Notes under the pieces: generated by a model
What the model was told of the DNA's origin: nothing
The model's input: the letters and a program-made list of their open reading frames with translations, nothing else
Database searches by the model: none
NCBI GenBank assembly: GCA_965227145.1
Contig: OZ245730.1
Location: 1,674,001 to 1,738,000, forward strand
Reading direction: 5' to 3'
Origin: JACKAQ01 sp965227145
Lineage (GTDB): Bacteria; Calditrichota; Calditrichia; RBG-13-44-9; J075
DNA length: 64,000 nucleotides
Part shown: positions 45,801 through 54,900 of the stretch, in pieces
Position numbering within the stretch: the stretch's first letter is position 1
How the letters are laid out: every line of letters starts with the position of its first letter
Made by a program: the position numbers and the translations under genes

Positions 45801-48747
45801 TCAATTTTCGCAATACGGTGATTTGCGCCGCCAGTCGATACGACCAGTTCTGCAAATTTGCTGATAATTGCTGATTGTTTCGCGCGGCAAAAACCATCTG
45901 CGCCAATTCGAAAACGATTGGCGATGGGAACAAATCATCATTTTGGACGCTTTGCAGCGGTATCGGTTGCAGCCCGGAAACCCAGTTGTCCATATCCGGC
46001 AGCGCGTCGCGTTCGGACGGTTTGCCGCTGCTCAGCCAGAGCAATCCGTTGATGGCAACTTCCGGTGAATCGGCGGTGAGTGCCATATCTGCCAGCGCAA
46101 ATCCGCTGCCGTTTGGCGACAGCACCAGCGTTCCGGAAACGGATTTCGCGTTGATAAACGTGAGATTCCACGCCTGTTCATTTTGTTGCGTGTTGAGCAC
46201 ATCGGCGGCATCGTTGCCGTAACTGACCGCACCCTGCGACAGCGCGCGCGGCGGCGCAACGGAAAGCAAATCGGATTGGGCAACTTTGGCATCGAGAAAA
46301 ATTTGTTCGGTCAAATTGAGCACGGGAAGCTGTGCCCAACCATCATCCAATGGCATAAATCCCCATAAAACAGGGGTTTGCAGCGGTGTTGCTTCGTCCC
46401 ATTCGGGTACGGATTTACCCAAAAATTCGCGCAACGTGCGGGGCGTTTCCACCGGGCTGTATGCCATTTTCAGGTTGGAAAAAGTGAATGCCTCGCTGGT
46501 TGCGTTGTTGGTATCGCGCAAATATTGGTAGCTCATTTGTCCGGTGGTGGCGGGAATTTGCGAATCTGCGTCGAGCAAAATACGCAGTTGCCCGTTGCCG
46601 TTCGGCTGGATGACCACGTTGTCCGGAATGATGCGCGCCAGCGATCCGGGTGGATTGGCGTTGTCATACGCCTGCTGATCGGTCATTAGCAAATTGAATT
46701 GCCCGCGCTCGAAACCCACCGGGAATTCGGTTGCGGCGGCGTTTTCCGGCCACGGAACGATCGGCCAAAACAGGCGCGGCACCGCCATCGGATTGGTGAT
46801 TTCCAGTGTCACCCAGTTGGGCACCGGTCCGCTGCCGCTGTTGCCGTTCAGCGGGTGGCGCGGATTGACGTAGCGGCTCAGCCGCCGCCATGCGGCGATC
46901 AGCTGATTTTCTTCCGCAACAGTCAGTCGTTCGTATTCGACAGTCAGGCGATAGCCGGAAACGGGCGATCCGTCCGGCTCGGGATCTGGCAGCAAGCGGG
47001 TGAGCAAAAACGGTGCGGTGACCGGTTGGGTTTGCGGTTCCCACGGCAATGTTGCGCTGCCAAACAGCGATAATCCGCTGGCATGTGCGGATATTAATCC
47101 GATGAATCGATCGGTTTCCTCTACCGGTATCGCGGCTGCTAAATTCAGGTCGGTGAACAATTTATCGCGTGCCTGATCGACGGGTTCGAGCACGTCCAGA
47201 CTGATATCGCCGGCCAGCATTTTGAAGGATTCACCGCTGATATCGCCGCCGCTCCACTGTGCCGGATCAGCCTGCAGCATCACCAGCGTCAGTTCGCCAC
47301 TGCGCAATTTTTCATCGATTTCGAGCTGTGTCAAATTGACCGGTGTCTGGATTTCCGGTGATCGCTGCCAGCGAAATTCCGGCGCTAATCCCGCGCCGTT
47401 GGGCGTCACTTGCAGGCTTTTCACCGCGCAAATTGCGATGATTACGCCGGGCATGGACAGCGCTTCGCCGCCGTTGCCCTGCGTTTCGCTGTCCACAAAA
47501 ATCGAGCGAAACAGCGTTTCATTTTGTTCGAGCATTTCGGCGGAAATTTGTTGCGTTTTTTGCAGCACATCTGCTTTGGCTTGCCAAAATGGTCCGTCGA
47601 TGGTAATATCCTGCAACATCGCCAGCGGGATCGAATCCATCCACAATTCGATGGAATCATCGCTATCGCGCTCGTTCATCCATGCGACGAGGACTTCGTT
47701 GGCGTCGAACGCCGCCATAATTGGCGTGTCCTGCAAATGATCGTACTCGTCGGTTCGGGCGAGATCGCCCGGCAAATTGGCGGTTTCGTCGTGCCAGTCG
47801 TCGAATAACGGCTTTTGGAAATAGTGGATGCGGTCTTTCGCGTTCGATGAATGGATGCGATACACGGTGTGCAAATTGCCCGCACCGTCGATTTGCAACG
47901 ATGGCGCAACATTGTCATCGCCGGTTGCGGCGGAAATTTGGGTGTGCGACCAGCTATCATTCGCAGCGTCGTATGTGGCGTGGATGAGCGGATGTCCGCT
48001 GGATTCACCGAGAAAAACGAGGTGCACATTGCCCTGCCCATCGCTGACTGCACCGGAAATCTGATTACCCTCAACTTCAGGATTTTCAAGCATTTGCGGC
48101 GATTCCATTTCGCCGTTGCGAAAACGGCGGGAGTGGATTTTTTCGTCCTCGCGCCAGATGAGCAGCAGGCTGTTTCCCGTCGCAGCGATCCGTTGATATT
48201 CGGCTGAACTGCTCAAATTATCGGTCGTGACGTTGCCCTGATCGACCCAATCGCCGTTGCCTCCGGGATTGCTGACGGCGCCGCTGTAAAACCGGATGTT
48301 GCGTTTGCTGCCATCTTTTCGAACGATGATTCCCCAGATGCCGTCGCCGCCGCGCGCCAGCACCGGCGCATCAAATTTGGCGCTGCCACCGTCTGCGACG
48401 AGCTGTTCTGCGCCCCACGAAACGCTGCCATCCGCGCTGAAGCTGCCGAGTTTGAACATCAATTTTTTCTCGTTGACCCACACGATTGCAACCCTGTCGC
48501 CGGCGCGATCAAAAAATACATCGTACGCGTTGCCGTACTGGCTGGATGAATTGGCTGCGCTCGTTGCTTCGGTTCCCGTCGCCGCTGCCAAATCTGCAAT
48601 GGTTTGGGCAAATCGATAATTCAGCTGCTTTTCGCCGCTGCTGTCCGCCCAAAACAGATAATATTGTCCGTTGCGTTTGAAAATTTTTCGCTGATAATAT
48701 TTTTCAATTGCAGCTTTGCTTTTCAGATCGTTTAAAATTCTCGGCAT
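39823..48747 (-). CDS. Giant beta-rich protein of unknown function (2974 aa)
   Basis: Not recognised. The ATG at 48745-48747 follows ACCGGAGG. No signal peptide, membrane helix or sorting tail is seen. Residues about 1-390 form a propeller-like array (YYLFWADSSGEKQLNYRF, VAIVWVNEKKLMFKLG, LLLIWREDEKIHSRRF, VHLVFLGESSGHPLIHATYD, LHTVYRIHSSNAKDRIHYF), like sialidase-type blades. The remaining ~2500 residues are long beta-rich segments with proline-rich turns and no motif I can name. The C-terminal ~75 residues contain one CxxC pair (Cys about 2910 and 2913) and a fibronectin-III-like end (FQWTDALRNGRLRGYAIQKI). It is the second gene after the 4013-residue giant, separated by a 227-base palindromic spacer, and ends at a strong terminator. 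Confidence 0.88.
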   Translation of the reverse strand: MPRILNDLKSKAAIEKYYQRKIFKRNGQYYLFWADSSGEKQLNYRFAQTIADLAAATGTEATSAANSSSQYGNAYDVFFDRAGDRVAIVWVNEKKLMFKLGSFSADGSVSWGAEQLVADGGSAKFDAPVLARGGDGIWGIIVRKDGSKRNIRFYSGAVSNPGGNGDWVDQGNVTTDNLSSSAEYQRIAATGNSLLLIWREDEKIHSRRFRNGEMESPQMLENPEVEGNQISGAVSDGQGNVHLVFLGESSGHPLIHATYDAANDSWSHTQISAATGDDNVAPSLQIDGAGNLHTVYRIHSSNAKDRIHYFQKPLFDDWHDETANLPGDLARTDEYDHLQDTPIMAAFDANEVLVAWMNERDSDDSIELWMDSIPLAMLQDITIDGPFWQAKADVLQKTQQISAEMLEQNETLFRSIFVDSETQGNGGEALSMPGVIIAICAVKSLQVTPNGAGLAPEFRWQRSPEIQTPVNLTQLEIDEKLRSGELTLVMLQADPAQWSGGDISGESFKMLAGDISLDVLEPVDQARDKLFTDLNLAAAIPVEETDRFIGLISAHASGLSLFGSATLPWEPQTQPVTAPFLLTRLLPDPEPDGSPVSGYRLTVEYERLTVAEENQLIAAWRRLSRYVNPRHPLNGNSGSGPVPNWVTLEITNPMAVPRLFWPIVPWPENAAATEFPVGFERGQFNLLMTDQQAYDNANPPGSLARIIPDNVVIQPNGNGQLRILLDADSQIPATTGQMSYQYLRDTNNATSEAFTFSNLKMAYSPVETPRTLREFLGKSVPEWDEATPLQTPVLWGFMPLDDGWAQLPVLNLTEQIFLDAKVAQSDLLSVAPPRALSQGAVSYGNDAADVLNTQQNEQAWNLTFINAKSVSGTLVLSPNGSGFALADMALTADSPEVAINGLLWLSSGKPSERDALPDMDNWVSGLQPIPLQSVQNDDLFPSPIVFELAQMVFAARNNQQLSANLQNWSYRLAAQITVLRKLINAGVLPESVLGDYLPLIWRRHPNLPMVQALPLTQNQSPPNYPAASRQLVPFELLSAAEDDIPVPSPDWAFGVPDSDAAAKWPALLGNAGAAGEWKSLFDLPLTALSLPGLHLDPRENPDETGLGDNFLPAQFRFDMPYTDEINALAQLPKSQDEQAAASDDPTAPVLQPQTPLTRESFADFWQELTEKASLSRASAIAAFLKNEDATLIRHLIEPFVWPVSPTLETDSFPGKLSIADGQNGAVSIDLQTESALEGISGRFVPVDDQTIRRLDDADTTTENPLEITAGSMAAHRNGNGEFVDQRGLARAASVAETAFIRTRVKLHEAETGYDLTTAKQAIDLQIHDGASWQIWFRDLPVATNSSVFDRSKTVSAFADDINDPEALSRERNYLNGYEWRISEDSNSALIPEYLTIYNLHFYPLTLEKLTLDGNEISEIEMIGRIQLPLPDEKEMVDFSNAAKIVFRRAAPNTSLAFAEIALVSDTGEWPLALNAGEIGDAPHLFFGDIRRNTDGSAIEIDAVRLHFYTFGEEWRLDWPEAIAFPATPENPQISEYQFTPDDPPAAIVPNSLKLAIDVASGSAQHSVSVLLAIQLGNRNRLAFDAAVRFHLLGYATGAQSGDIVWESGLLFRDLQINTPALPDETALVFRDNSLQFRWTDYHAAQNTALQLLPGMHIRNSGKSAPGMVTLTFTVSRESSGVHKLHLRSSFVEMLMFTGWGQFLQRQNMPPQLTRTPALGSSAGQITFGYTAQWIAQNWQESFVLNGFLEVSNLISWPQAMALDIIDDDFILNLPAAQTADLPALNHTRHSMRILLNQHNIPLNQLVEGAGELLFNLAENQPWQFLAVAEHQLTNVLPDADFQEFVVQNDRRWTALQEVRLVLPAMFKQFLQDIGDKSSISPLGGVGRLGEINYGYLGDGLRNALIAEIDKLPGQSTGESRTLLVEASAPHWIRQEKVRNAAATTLQFLPNGSQMGILSSPDDFLPSKPATPKWLLFTTPFLGRLQPRTDDLLDQTTPIDDAVSVLQIDPLLRMHLNRQSATAGELSPLALAFTSWADATQQRIRVSGFDLARMRSWARLDSTSLEENWFRLQHPIAEPGATFLQSVTAALPDTPARLSRPAALEKAFDTFRTHYPPQSSANPQSASQQRMLWRENSLLQSQGVSSVSPNDSPPYGWHIAGLQLLTSALASPEENAGEIRRFPAATVVSPVNEQDGKTNKFPLSFAVSPYLGLEFRPAPAEATLKLIAAELLCLDRNTSRLTPVASHFWEVDASISTPGAAEAAIYSQSADWAAKIHERQSPDSPLAMLRYREVRSKSANAAEAEARLLSEAEAPLVTTYSFAIVPGIRLSDSLNKRVFRIRSAVQQLRFREGNFAGFALPKSLKNFELAPPQVNGVQPLYLPDRPVSPENGDWPWGISALRMSVNYAAAETAVIGTASDAPENPPMTLWWQAPQHFVQFRSAISSEKPTAGLPPKFRAPAIKSFLPVIANPPMPAFSAENLANPDGSVNAIDRWQPVLPGALRFLLTGNRTGTMLALRHQLLRQSGLHFDAANPESGESLVSGSVPVQHRVPRPVPLPNNRAVETALQTWASYFEPRRNVLVSESPVDEAFFAECGNFPARRLQMQLAAPLNGAVDQDWNGNLVFRLTGDSDLFEISDWNIALTLADGDQSFEFITPIAPGIFGDLENVFIFALKDAGDGKTLEHLQTLIKRKPNGSTIAANAKVNNASATDGFSQTLAFPLRTIDRRELPLPLKPYFIHFEDPEYNRQLASPSAHASVNVKVLLPNDDQELHEVTLASDRRIYNPDSRVALRFDWDDSRAATSRLTAQQVDSSGVAKTVSMVLDNGFVVPFIDLQSGKLLQISLQKLQRNNQPFHFAPGDVLQFKLAITDGIEPVNLLLQTDIIAEPVIPVSGSAYALLRRQLFNDSECVDCARFAWGPAASRVEMVCPEDLRSEVVRRRAVFQWTDALRNGRLRGYAIQKISPNGATHFPKI

Positions 48748-48806
48748 TTTAAAACCTCCGGTCGATAGAGGGGTTTTTGTGGGTTTGTTTTCGTTTTTTT
48801 ATTTTT

Positions 48807-48963
48807 GCCGCAAATACGCCAAGTGCGCGAAGGGTTTTTTCTGGAGATTCCTGCCTTCGCAGGAATGACAGAGATGGTCACCCCTGCGAAGGCAGGGGTC
48901 TCCCGAGACGTTCAAACGAAGAGAAACAATTATCAACCTCCGCGTCCTTCGCGTCTTTGCTGC
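48807..48963. repeat. Composite inverted-repeat element between the giant genes (MITE/BIME-like)
   Basis: Outer arms: 48807-48833 (GCCGCAAATACGCC... start) and, inverted, 48937-48963; they match at 21 of 27 positions. Inside them lies a second inverted pair of palindromes at 48844-48869 and 48877-48902. No transposase or coding frame is present. The whole spacer between the giant genes is filled by this element. Confidence 0.75.
48844..48902. repeat. Head-to-head pair of REP-like palindromes (copies 2 and 3)
   Basis: Unit 48844-48869 contains the hairpin ATTCCTGC-CTTC-GCAGGAAT. Unit 48877-48902, inverted, contains ACCCCTGC-GAAG-GCAGGGGT. Relative to each other they differ at four bases, and each T-to-C change is matched by an A-to-G change in the other arm, so both hairpins stay perfect. 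A third copy is at 38690-38712. Confidence 0.88.
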
Positions 48964-48974
48964 AAATCATTCTT

Positions 48975-51900
48975 TTACAACAGCTTAGCCATCAACGGAA
49001 CAGTATCGCCGGGCGCTGCACTGCCGCGTCTGGCGCGGAGGAGCAACTCACGACCCTGCAATCCTTTTTGCTGACTGGTGTCATACAATCGTTGAACGGC
49101 GGCTTTGTCGGATTGCCGCGAAAATGTGTCCTGCAGCGCGCGACCTTCGGTGAGCGTCATCAATCCGTGGTAGCGAATTTGCGCTTTCCCGATGAGCAAT
49201 TTGTCCGCCAGCAACGGAGCGAGATCGGCGACATCCGGGCGAACCGGCAGCGTGAAATTGACCGTGACGCTGCCGCCGATTTCCGAAAGGATTTCTGCGA
49301 TCACACTGTTGAAAGGCGTATCGCCGGTTAGCGATTGCAGCGCCGCCAACTGTTCGGCATTCGCGATTCTGCCGTGCCACTGGATGCCGGTATCGGCGAT
49401 GGTGAGTTGTTCGCGCAGGATTTCCGGCAGATCTGCCTGCTTCGGACGATCGATCAGTCCCGGAACCGCGACGGTTGCGGCGCAATCTTCACCGGCGTTG
49501 GTGATCAATTGGGCGACAGCGTTACGGAACGCCACATCGCGGGACACATCGCAGACAATTTCCTGCAGCGCGGCAAGTTCGTCCGCGTTCGGCGCAGCGC
49601 CGATCCAGGCGACTTCGCCGGGATTGATTTGCAATTTGCCAATCACTGCAGCAGGAATTTCCGGCGAAATTGTTTTGCTTATCTCTTTATTTTCCAATTG
49701 GTTAATGAGGTCGATCACAGCGGTCAAAAACTGCGGTAGCTGTGCCCATTTGCGGAGCGTTTCCGCTTCGGTGTCGTTCATTTCACCGGTCCAGGTGAGC
49801 GCGGTGTATTGCTGTCCGGCACTGCCGGTTTCGGTTGTGAACGCCAGTTTGCCGCCGTCCGCGATGATTTTGGGCAACTGATCCAGCCCGAGCGGGGCGG
49901 ATGCGTTTGTTACATCACCGTCGGTTGCGGTAGCTGCAGCATCGGCGAGGCGTTGGAGCACGGTTTTGAACGCGTCATCGCCGGGCAATGCCAGCAGCGC
50001 GTCGCGTTCGGCGGTGCTCATTTCGCCCGCCCAGATCAGCGGACAATCCACCGGTTCCGGGAAATCGATCAGCGCAGCAACCGGCGGCGGCACGCTGACC
50101 ACCGGCGTGGTGATCGCCGTCCGGCTGTTCCAGCTTTCGAACAAATTGAGGATGACTTCGCGATCCTGAAAATCGCTGAGCAGCGTGCGCAATTTTTGCT
50201 GATCCACCGGATTCGGGAATTTCGTGAGCAATTCCGTTAGTTGCGGCTGGCTGAGCGGTGCGCGGATCGCCAGTTGTCGCCGCAGCGCAAAATTCTGCGC
50301 AAATCCGGCAGCGGCGATCTGCGACATCAAATTCACGAACGCGATGCGGAAATTGTCGTTTGGCGGCAGACAGGCGTTCATCCGGTCGATCAGATCCTGC
50401 GGCGGAATTTGCAGCGTGTCCGCGCCCTTCCAGCGCAGCAATTGCGCGGGTTTGTCGATCACCAGATTGCTCAAATCGTATTTGATTTCCGCACCGAGAT
50501 TGCCCAAATCGATCACCGGTTGAACAAAAACACCGCTGATAATTTGGGTCGTCACCGTGCTCGGCGTGATATTCGGATCCGCTTTGATCGCATCGATCAG
50601 CGCCGAAATCGCCTGCCGGAACGGGTTGTCGCCGTCGAGCGAACGGAGTGCATTTTCCTCCGCAGCGTTGAGTGTTCCCGTCCAGTTCAGTTCCCAACGG
50701 GCATCCGGATCGGGCGGGGAAATGACCAAAATCGCCAGTTTCGGCGGCAGTCCGTTTGCGCCGGGCAGAGGTCGTGGCGGCTCAACGTAGCTGATGTCGC
50801 GGGTGAAATTTCTATTGTTGTAATGATTGTTCAACTGCGCCACCAAATTGTCCACACCGGCACGAAACGCGGGATCGTTGCCGACTTCCAGCGCGCGAAT
50901 CGCGGCTTCCTGCTCGGGATTGGGATTGCTCCATTTGAGCGCCCGCTGAAAGTTTGGCTGCAGTTGAATCGAAAAATTCGGGATGGTTGAAGTGAGCGTA
51001 AGTCCAAAATTAACAGCTGTTTGGAAAGCAATATTTTTGATGGCTGTAATCAAACCGTTGATGCCGTTTTTGAAATCTGCATCACCGCTGAGGCTGCGAA
51101 GTGTGGATTCCTGCGCCGTTGAAATCGCGCCGTTCCAACCCAGAGTCCATTTCGGATTCGGATCGGGCGGATAGGTGACCGCCATTGCAAATTTGCCCGG
51201 AACGATGAGCGTGTCGGGATGCGGGCGCTCGGTCGGCGGCGTGTACGGCGCGGTAAATTCGATGTTTTGCGAACTCATTTTGGCGAGCAGCGCAGTCACG
51301 GAATTTTGGAAAACCGGCAAATCCGTGCGATAATTTTGCAGCGCAGATTTCTGTTCCGGCAGCATCGCGCCGCGCCAGCGCATTGCCAGCGTTGCGTTAT
51401 CCGCATCGCGGATTGTGTCGATTTCGATGTGCTGCTGCAGATTTGCGGACAGATCACGGGCTTCCGGCAATTCCGGGTAGCGCAGTTTTGCCAGCACATC
51501 CGGCGACAGCGAGCCGAGCGCCGGTCCTTGCGTGAGCGTCACAAATTTTTCGCCGTTGGCGATTTGCATCTGCGATAGCAGCATGTCGCGATCTGCAGCG
51601 GTGAAAACGCCATCGACAATCAGCGTGTTGTTTTCGAACGACAGATGCGGAAATCCCGGCGGAATCGCGTATGCCTTGCTCAATTCGGCGCGGGTAAACT
51701 GGCGCAGCGGGAAACGCAGCAGAAAATCGCCGAGCGGATTATCGCCGTCCGGCGCAACCAGATTTGGGTCACCGGCGACAAAATTTTCGCCGAGCTGTCG
51801 CCGGATAAAGCGGTTGTTTTCCGCATCGTACAGCAGTTCCGTTTGCACCTCGATGTTGCCGCTGAACGACTCGACGATCTGGTAAACCGTTTCGGGATCG

Positions 51901-54900
51901 GGCAGCGATGCCAGCTTGCGGCGGTTCGTCAAATTGTTGAAGACGTGCAGCGTGTTGCCCTCGCGGCGGATCACAAACAGCAGCTCAAACTGGGCATCCT
52001 GAATTTCCCAGCGTTCCCCGGCGATGGTTTGCAGCACCTGTGCATCTTGGGACAATTCAAAATTCGCAGCGGAAAATTCGCTTCGCAACGCATTGGAAAT
52101 TAACAGGTTATCCAGTTCCTCGGCAAATGTTTTTCCGATGGTGAATCCGGCGGATTCCGGTTGTTCGAAATGCCAGCGCGACTGTGCATCGGCTTTCAGT
52201 GCATCCCAGAAATTGTTCAGCAGCAGGTCAATTTGCCGGAAGCGAATGCTGCCGCCGGGCAGTTCCATGCCCTCGCTCAGCGCCACCGGATCGGGTGAGC
52301 GATACTCAAAATCCTGCTGAACCGTTTCGTTGACCGGCGAAACGGTAGTGGCGGTTTGCGCAATCAGCAGCAGCCGGTGCTCGTAAAAATAGGGCAGCGA
52401 TTGCCATTGCAGCACCATCGCACCCTGCTGGAAATTGCCGATGCGGCGCGGTAAATCGAGGCTGCGCGCCGTTTCCGCGTCATCGATGATCGCATCCGCG
52501 AAGCTGAACAACTCGGTTTCGTCCGCCAAAACAGTCAGCACGCGATGCGTTTTGCGAATCACGAATTGCTGCTGTCCGTCGCTGATCTGCCACTCGTCCG
52601 GATCGCCGGTGGTGACCGTCGCGCTGTCGGAGAGGAACAGATTGTGCTGCTCAAAAACCATCCGCAGCGCGTCGTCAATTTCAGAATTTGCCAGTTTCGC
52701 GGCAATTTGACCGGTGATCATCGGGATGTGATCGGGCTGATCCGGATAGCTCGCCGGGATTTCCGGGAACTGGTTTTGCACAAATTGAATGCCGATCGGA
52801 TCGATCTGCGCGAGATTTGCCAGCGTTTCCGGCCAGTCTGCAAACGCAAATCGCCGCAACAGCGTGAAGGCAATCTGGCGGAACGCCAACTGCCGGAAAA
52901 GGGTTTGGTTGCGTTCGATCAGCGCCTGTTCCGGGTGCTGCGCAACGATCACTTCCCAATGTTTGCCGGGCGCGGCGGGTTTGCCGGGAACCGGATTTTC
53001 ATCCAGCCGGCCGCTGCGCAAAATGACCGGCATCGCTACCGGTTTGGTGCGATCGAGCACCACATCCAGCGCGCCGTCCTGCGGTTCCGGCGTGGCTTCC
53101 GGCAGTAATTTGAAATTTTTCTCGAGCCGGAATTTCAGCGTTTCCGATTCAAACACCTGCAAATCGTCGGTTTCCTGCGCGACGGTGTAAATTGAACCGT
53201 TGCTGGCAATCGTCCATTCGTGGCGATTTTGTTGGGAAATCGTCGCCGTTTTCAGCAGCGATAACCCGTTGTTTTCAAACGTTTTGATGAGCAGATCCGA
53301 CACGCGGGCATCGCGCAAATCGATCAACAATTCGTCGATGCGCGGATCCGGGAAGAGCGCCGGCGATTGCCGCAAACTCTGCCAGAGCAGATCGTATCGC
53401 CCGTACGGGCGGATGTAATATCGCAAATTGTGGGCGTAGCGATCTTCCAGCAAATGATCGTATTTCAATCGCCCGCTCTCGTCCGGCGATGCGTAAACCG
53501 GGTTGCCCGATTGCGGATAAGCGGTCGCCAGCCACGGCCCGTTTTTGGTCGCTTTTTTGACGGTTTGCGGACTCAAATCCATTTCGCCGCCGTGTTCGAA
53601 AAAGCGGTTCGTCCAGCTCAGATAATCCGGCAGCATCGATTTGATCGCCGGTTCGGCGGTGGGAATCTCGATTTTTTTCGCCGGTGGCGGATCGGTCTGG
53701 TTGCTGTTCAGCGATTCCGCGTAAAATTTGAACAATTGCCATTGTTTTGCTAACGCGTTGCTGGCGGGATTTTGGGCGAAATCCACGGCGAGCGCATCCA
53801 CCGGAACGGTGAAATAGCTGGCGAGTTCGTCCGTTGGATCGAACCCGGTTTTGGGCAACTCGACCGTGCCCGATTGCAGCTCTTTTTCAATCTTCGGGAG
53901 CGTGGTGCGACTGCGGAGCAGCAGGGTTGTTGCGCCGTTCAGCGGCAGCGTGAGCACGTATTTCAGCGCGTTGCCGGTTGCTGGCGGCTTGATCTCGATC
54001 TCGCCTTTGGCAAGTTCGGACTGGTTGACCAGCACGCAGCCATCGGCGGGAATTTCCGAAAACAACAGCGTGACGGTAGTTTTCGCATCGCCGGAAATGG
54101 GCACTTTGGCGTATTGCGCATCCTGCCGGATTGCCGGTCGCAGGCTGATTTGAACGATTCCTAACAAGCTGTTTTCTTTGGGGTTACCGCCCGCTTCCAG
54201 ACTAACTGCCGATGACGGTTGGAACAGCAGTTCGACGTGCAAAAATGTGTCAAAACTCGCCAGCGTGTTGTTTTGTCCATCGGTAACCGGATCGTTGCGA
54301 TAGGCGAGATATGCCTTATTTATCGCTTCCAGCAGCGCCGCGCCGGTGATCAGATCCCCGGTGGATTTGTTGCGCAGCGAAATCGATGCGCACAACCCGA
54401 AGCGCTGCAAAATGCCCCAGCCGTACGGGTCCGGACCCGGATCGGTGATGGCAATCAGATCGTCAAAATTGTTTTCCTGCACCGGCGGGCTGATCTGTAA
54501 ATCGACGATATAAGTGGCAGGCAAACGTCCTTCGGGATCATTTTTGAGCACATCGACCAGCTTGCGCAGCGCCGGGTGAATCGTGTCGTTGCGGTCGCCG
54601 TTGACGTTGGTGAATCCCGGCCACTCCGGCCAAACCAGATACGAATCGCGCCACGAAAACCACGGCCCAAACGGCGTTTCTGATCCGCGAAGACGATTGG
54701 CGGGATCGCGCAAACGCTGTAATGTTGTCGGATACCATGATTCCCATTGACTGGCTGTGAGCGTGTCGGAGGGGGCGAGCAAAAGTTCGTCGGCGGGCAG
54801 CATTTGCACTTCCTGTATTTTGCGAATCGCTTTTGCCAGCCGTTCTTTATCGTCAAATGTGGCGTCGGTGTGCGCGTCGATGTTCAATTCCAGCAGGTGG

